Assembly (NCBI RefSeq): GCF_026155325.1
Contig: NZ_JAPFPW010000009.1
Span: 62,001 to 126,000, forward strand
Reading direction: 5' to 3'
From: Desulfobotulus pelophilus
Lineage (GTDB): Bacteria > Desulfobacterota > Desulfobacteria > Desulfobacterales > ASO4-4
Length of the DNA stretch: 64,000 bases
The position numbers and the translations under genes were made by a program. Positions 63,006 through 64,000 of this stretch are shown here, piece by piece (within the stretch, counting starts at the first letter, position 1; each line of letters begins with the position of its first letter). Below the pieces are notes generated by a model that had not been told where the DNA came from, made no database searches, and saw only the letters and a list, made by a program, of their open reading frames with translations.

Positions 63006-64000
63006 TCATAGATCGGCAATAAAGTGAAAGGAAGGTCGTGTGGTCTCTGCTGACACGGTTCGATGCAGCTGTTGTTCCAGGTCTCTCAGTTCCTGACGCC
63101 AGAAAGCCCCTGTGCCCCATTCCGGAAAGGTTGCCGCAAAACGGGCATCTTTTTGCTGCCGCTGACACCAGGCAAGAAAATAGATCTGCCGCATGGCGCG
63201 CAGGCCCTCCACAAGGGCCATGCTGCCTGTCGGAAGCTTTCGGAAGCTCTGGTAACCTTCCATCAGCAGATTGATTTCCCTTGGGCACTGAGTTGGTCGA
63301 TCCGGGAGGAGAAGCCATAGGTCCTGTATGGCAGGACCGGTCATCATGTCGTCGAAATCAATCAGCAGCAGGCCTTCTCCGGGACGATGGAGTATGTTTT
63401 TACGGTGCAGGTCACCGTGCAGTCGTATGGAGGGCTGCCCTGTAAAAAGCTCCCGGATATTTTGCTGCAGGCGGGAGACAAGAGTACGGAAGGAGTTCTG
63501 CATTTCCGCAGGCATTCCGCCGGATAGAAGGGTTCTGGCATCCCTGTCAAGGCTTCTGTCCGGGTGCAGACAAATACGATGTTCCGCCCTGCCTGCAGCG
63601 GCCACATTGTGCAGGCGTCCGATGAGGCGGCCCAGTTGTTCCCAGTCCCGGTCTTCGCTGATATCCAGCTCCCGACCGGCCCGTTTGGGAAAAAGGGCGA
63701 AAAAAATGCCTCCCGTTTCCCCAAGGGTCTCTCCTGTGTGCAGGTACTGTGGAGCTACCACAGGGAGTTCGGCCCCATGGCAGTCCACAAGGAAACGATG
63801 CTCATCCTCAAGGGCGGGTCTTGTCCATCTCCCGGGGCGGTAAAATTTTACAATATGCCGTTTCCCTTCCATATCCTGCAGTTCATAGACCCGATTGATG
63901 TAACTGGGAAGGGGTGCCACAAGACCTGTGAAGCGAAGGTTGGTGGCCTTTTCCACGGCATGGAGAATGGGCTCGGGAGTCAGGTCACTGAAGGTCCATG
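63006..64000 (-). CDS. srkA: SrkA/YihE-type stress-response protein kinase, 5' end beyond window
   Basis: The frame is open to the right edge and already matches the family there (FSDLTPEPILHAVEKATNL), so only about 6-10 N-terminal residues are missing and the GTG at 63956 is internal. APH-fold kinase features: VYELQDMEGKRHIVKFYRPG, RWTRPALEDEHRF, catalytic HGDLHRKNIL, metal DFDD and GPAIQDLWLLL. E. coli SrkA is a Ser/Thr kinase that protects against stress-induced death. Confidence 0.93.
   Translation of the reverse strand, partial: WTFSDLTPEPILHAVEKATNLRFTGLVAPLPSYINRVYELQDMEGKRHIVKFYRPGRWTRPALEDEHRFLVDCHGAELPVVAPQYLHTGETLGETGGIFFALFPKRAGRELDISEDRDWEQLGRLIGRLHNVAAAGRAEHRICLHPDRSLDRDARTLLSGGMPAEMQNSFRTLVSRLQQNIRELFTGQPSIRLHGDLHRKNILHRPGEGLLLIDFDDMMTGPAIQDLWLLLPDRPTQCPREINLLMEGYQSFRKLPTGSMALVEGLRAMRQIYFLAWCQRQQKDARFAATFPEWGTGAFWRQELRDLEQQLHRTVSAETTRPSFHFIADL

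Overview
The window looks like chromosome from a Gram-negative, motile, anaerobic-type member of the Desulfobacterota (Deltaproteobacteria), possibly close to Desulfobacterales such as Desulfobotulus. This rests on gene content and order (Mla lipid transport, type IV pilin with a sigma-54 promoter, a chemosensory cluster, a selenoprotein, a B12-uptake locus, hisC-cmk-rpsA-sppA and yicC-remA-gmk) and was not confirmed by any search. Most of the DNA is moderately GC-rich with short gaps. About 55-58.4 kb is visibly more AT-rich.

Layout. 0-6 kb: the 3' end of cinA, an ABC-2 exporter pair, a hybrid sensor kinase, a NifU/IscU-type scaffold protein and a TetR regulator. 6.1-12.9 kb: an adenosylcobalamin riboswitch followed by btuF-btuD-btuC, a DUF4465 surface protein, a TonB-dependent receptor and a second surface protein; the two surface proteins end in the same short Cys-Phe-Ile tail. 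13-14.8 kb: a selenocysteine-containing lipoprotein peroxiredoxin (a TGA codon read through, with a SECIS hairpin), divergent from an ECF-like sigma factor across a long palindrome. 14.8-20.6 kb: a chemoreceptor, then mlaE-F-D-C-A on the minus strand. 20.9-24.5 kb: RNase HI, an AAA+ ATPase and a DUF1343/NamZ-type hydrolase. 24.6-31.3 kb: a chemosensory operon (receiver, STAS, CheY, CheA, chemoreceptor, CheW, a CheB-like lone receiver). 31.4-42.7 kb: housekeeping genes hisC, cmk, rpsA, sppA, a YciO-type protein, guaB behind a highly structured leader, and dnaE. 42.7-50.4 kb: a biotin locus (bioF, a BioH-like esterase, bioC, bioD, bioA, a FabG-like reductase) broken between bioD and bioA by a decayed SNF2 helicase and SWIM-protein remnant. 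50.7-53.6 kb: trm112-like, yicC, remA-like, gmk, rlmB. 53.6-55 kb: fragments of IS5- and IS3-type transposases and an IS200/IS605 TnpA. 55-62.7 kb: a minus-strand cluster reading PilZ protein, pilin, ABC transporter, TPR-like protein, O-antigen-ligase-type protein and sulfatase-fold membrane enzyme, which may be a pilin export or modification cassette. The right edge carries srkA, running off the window.

Best candidates for a second look are the selenoprotein hidden by its in-frame TGA, the three-stem leader before guaB, the pilin-ligase-phosphotransferase cluster with a pilin that ends in serine, and the paired CFI-tail proteins of the B12 locus. No CRISPR array, tRNA or rRNA was found.
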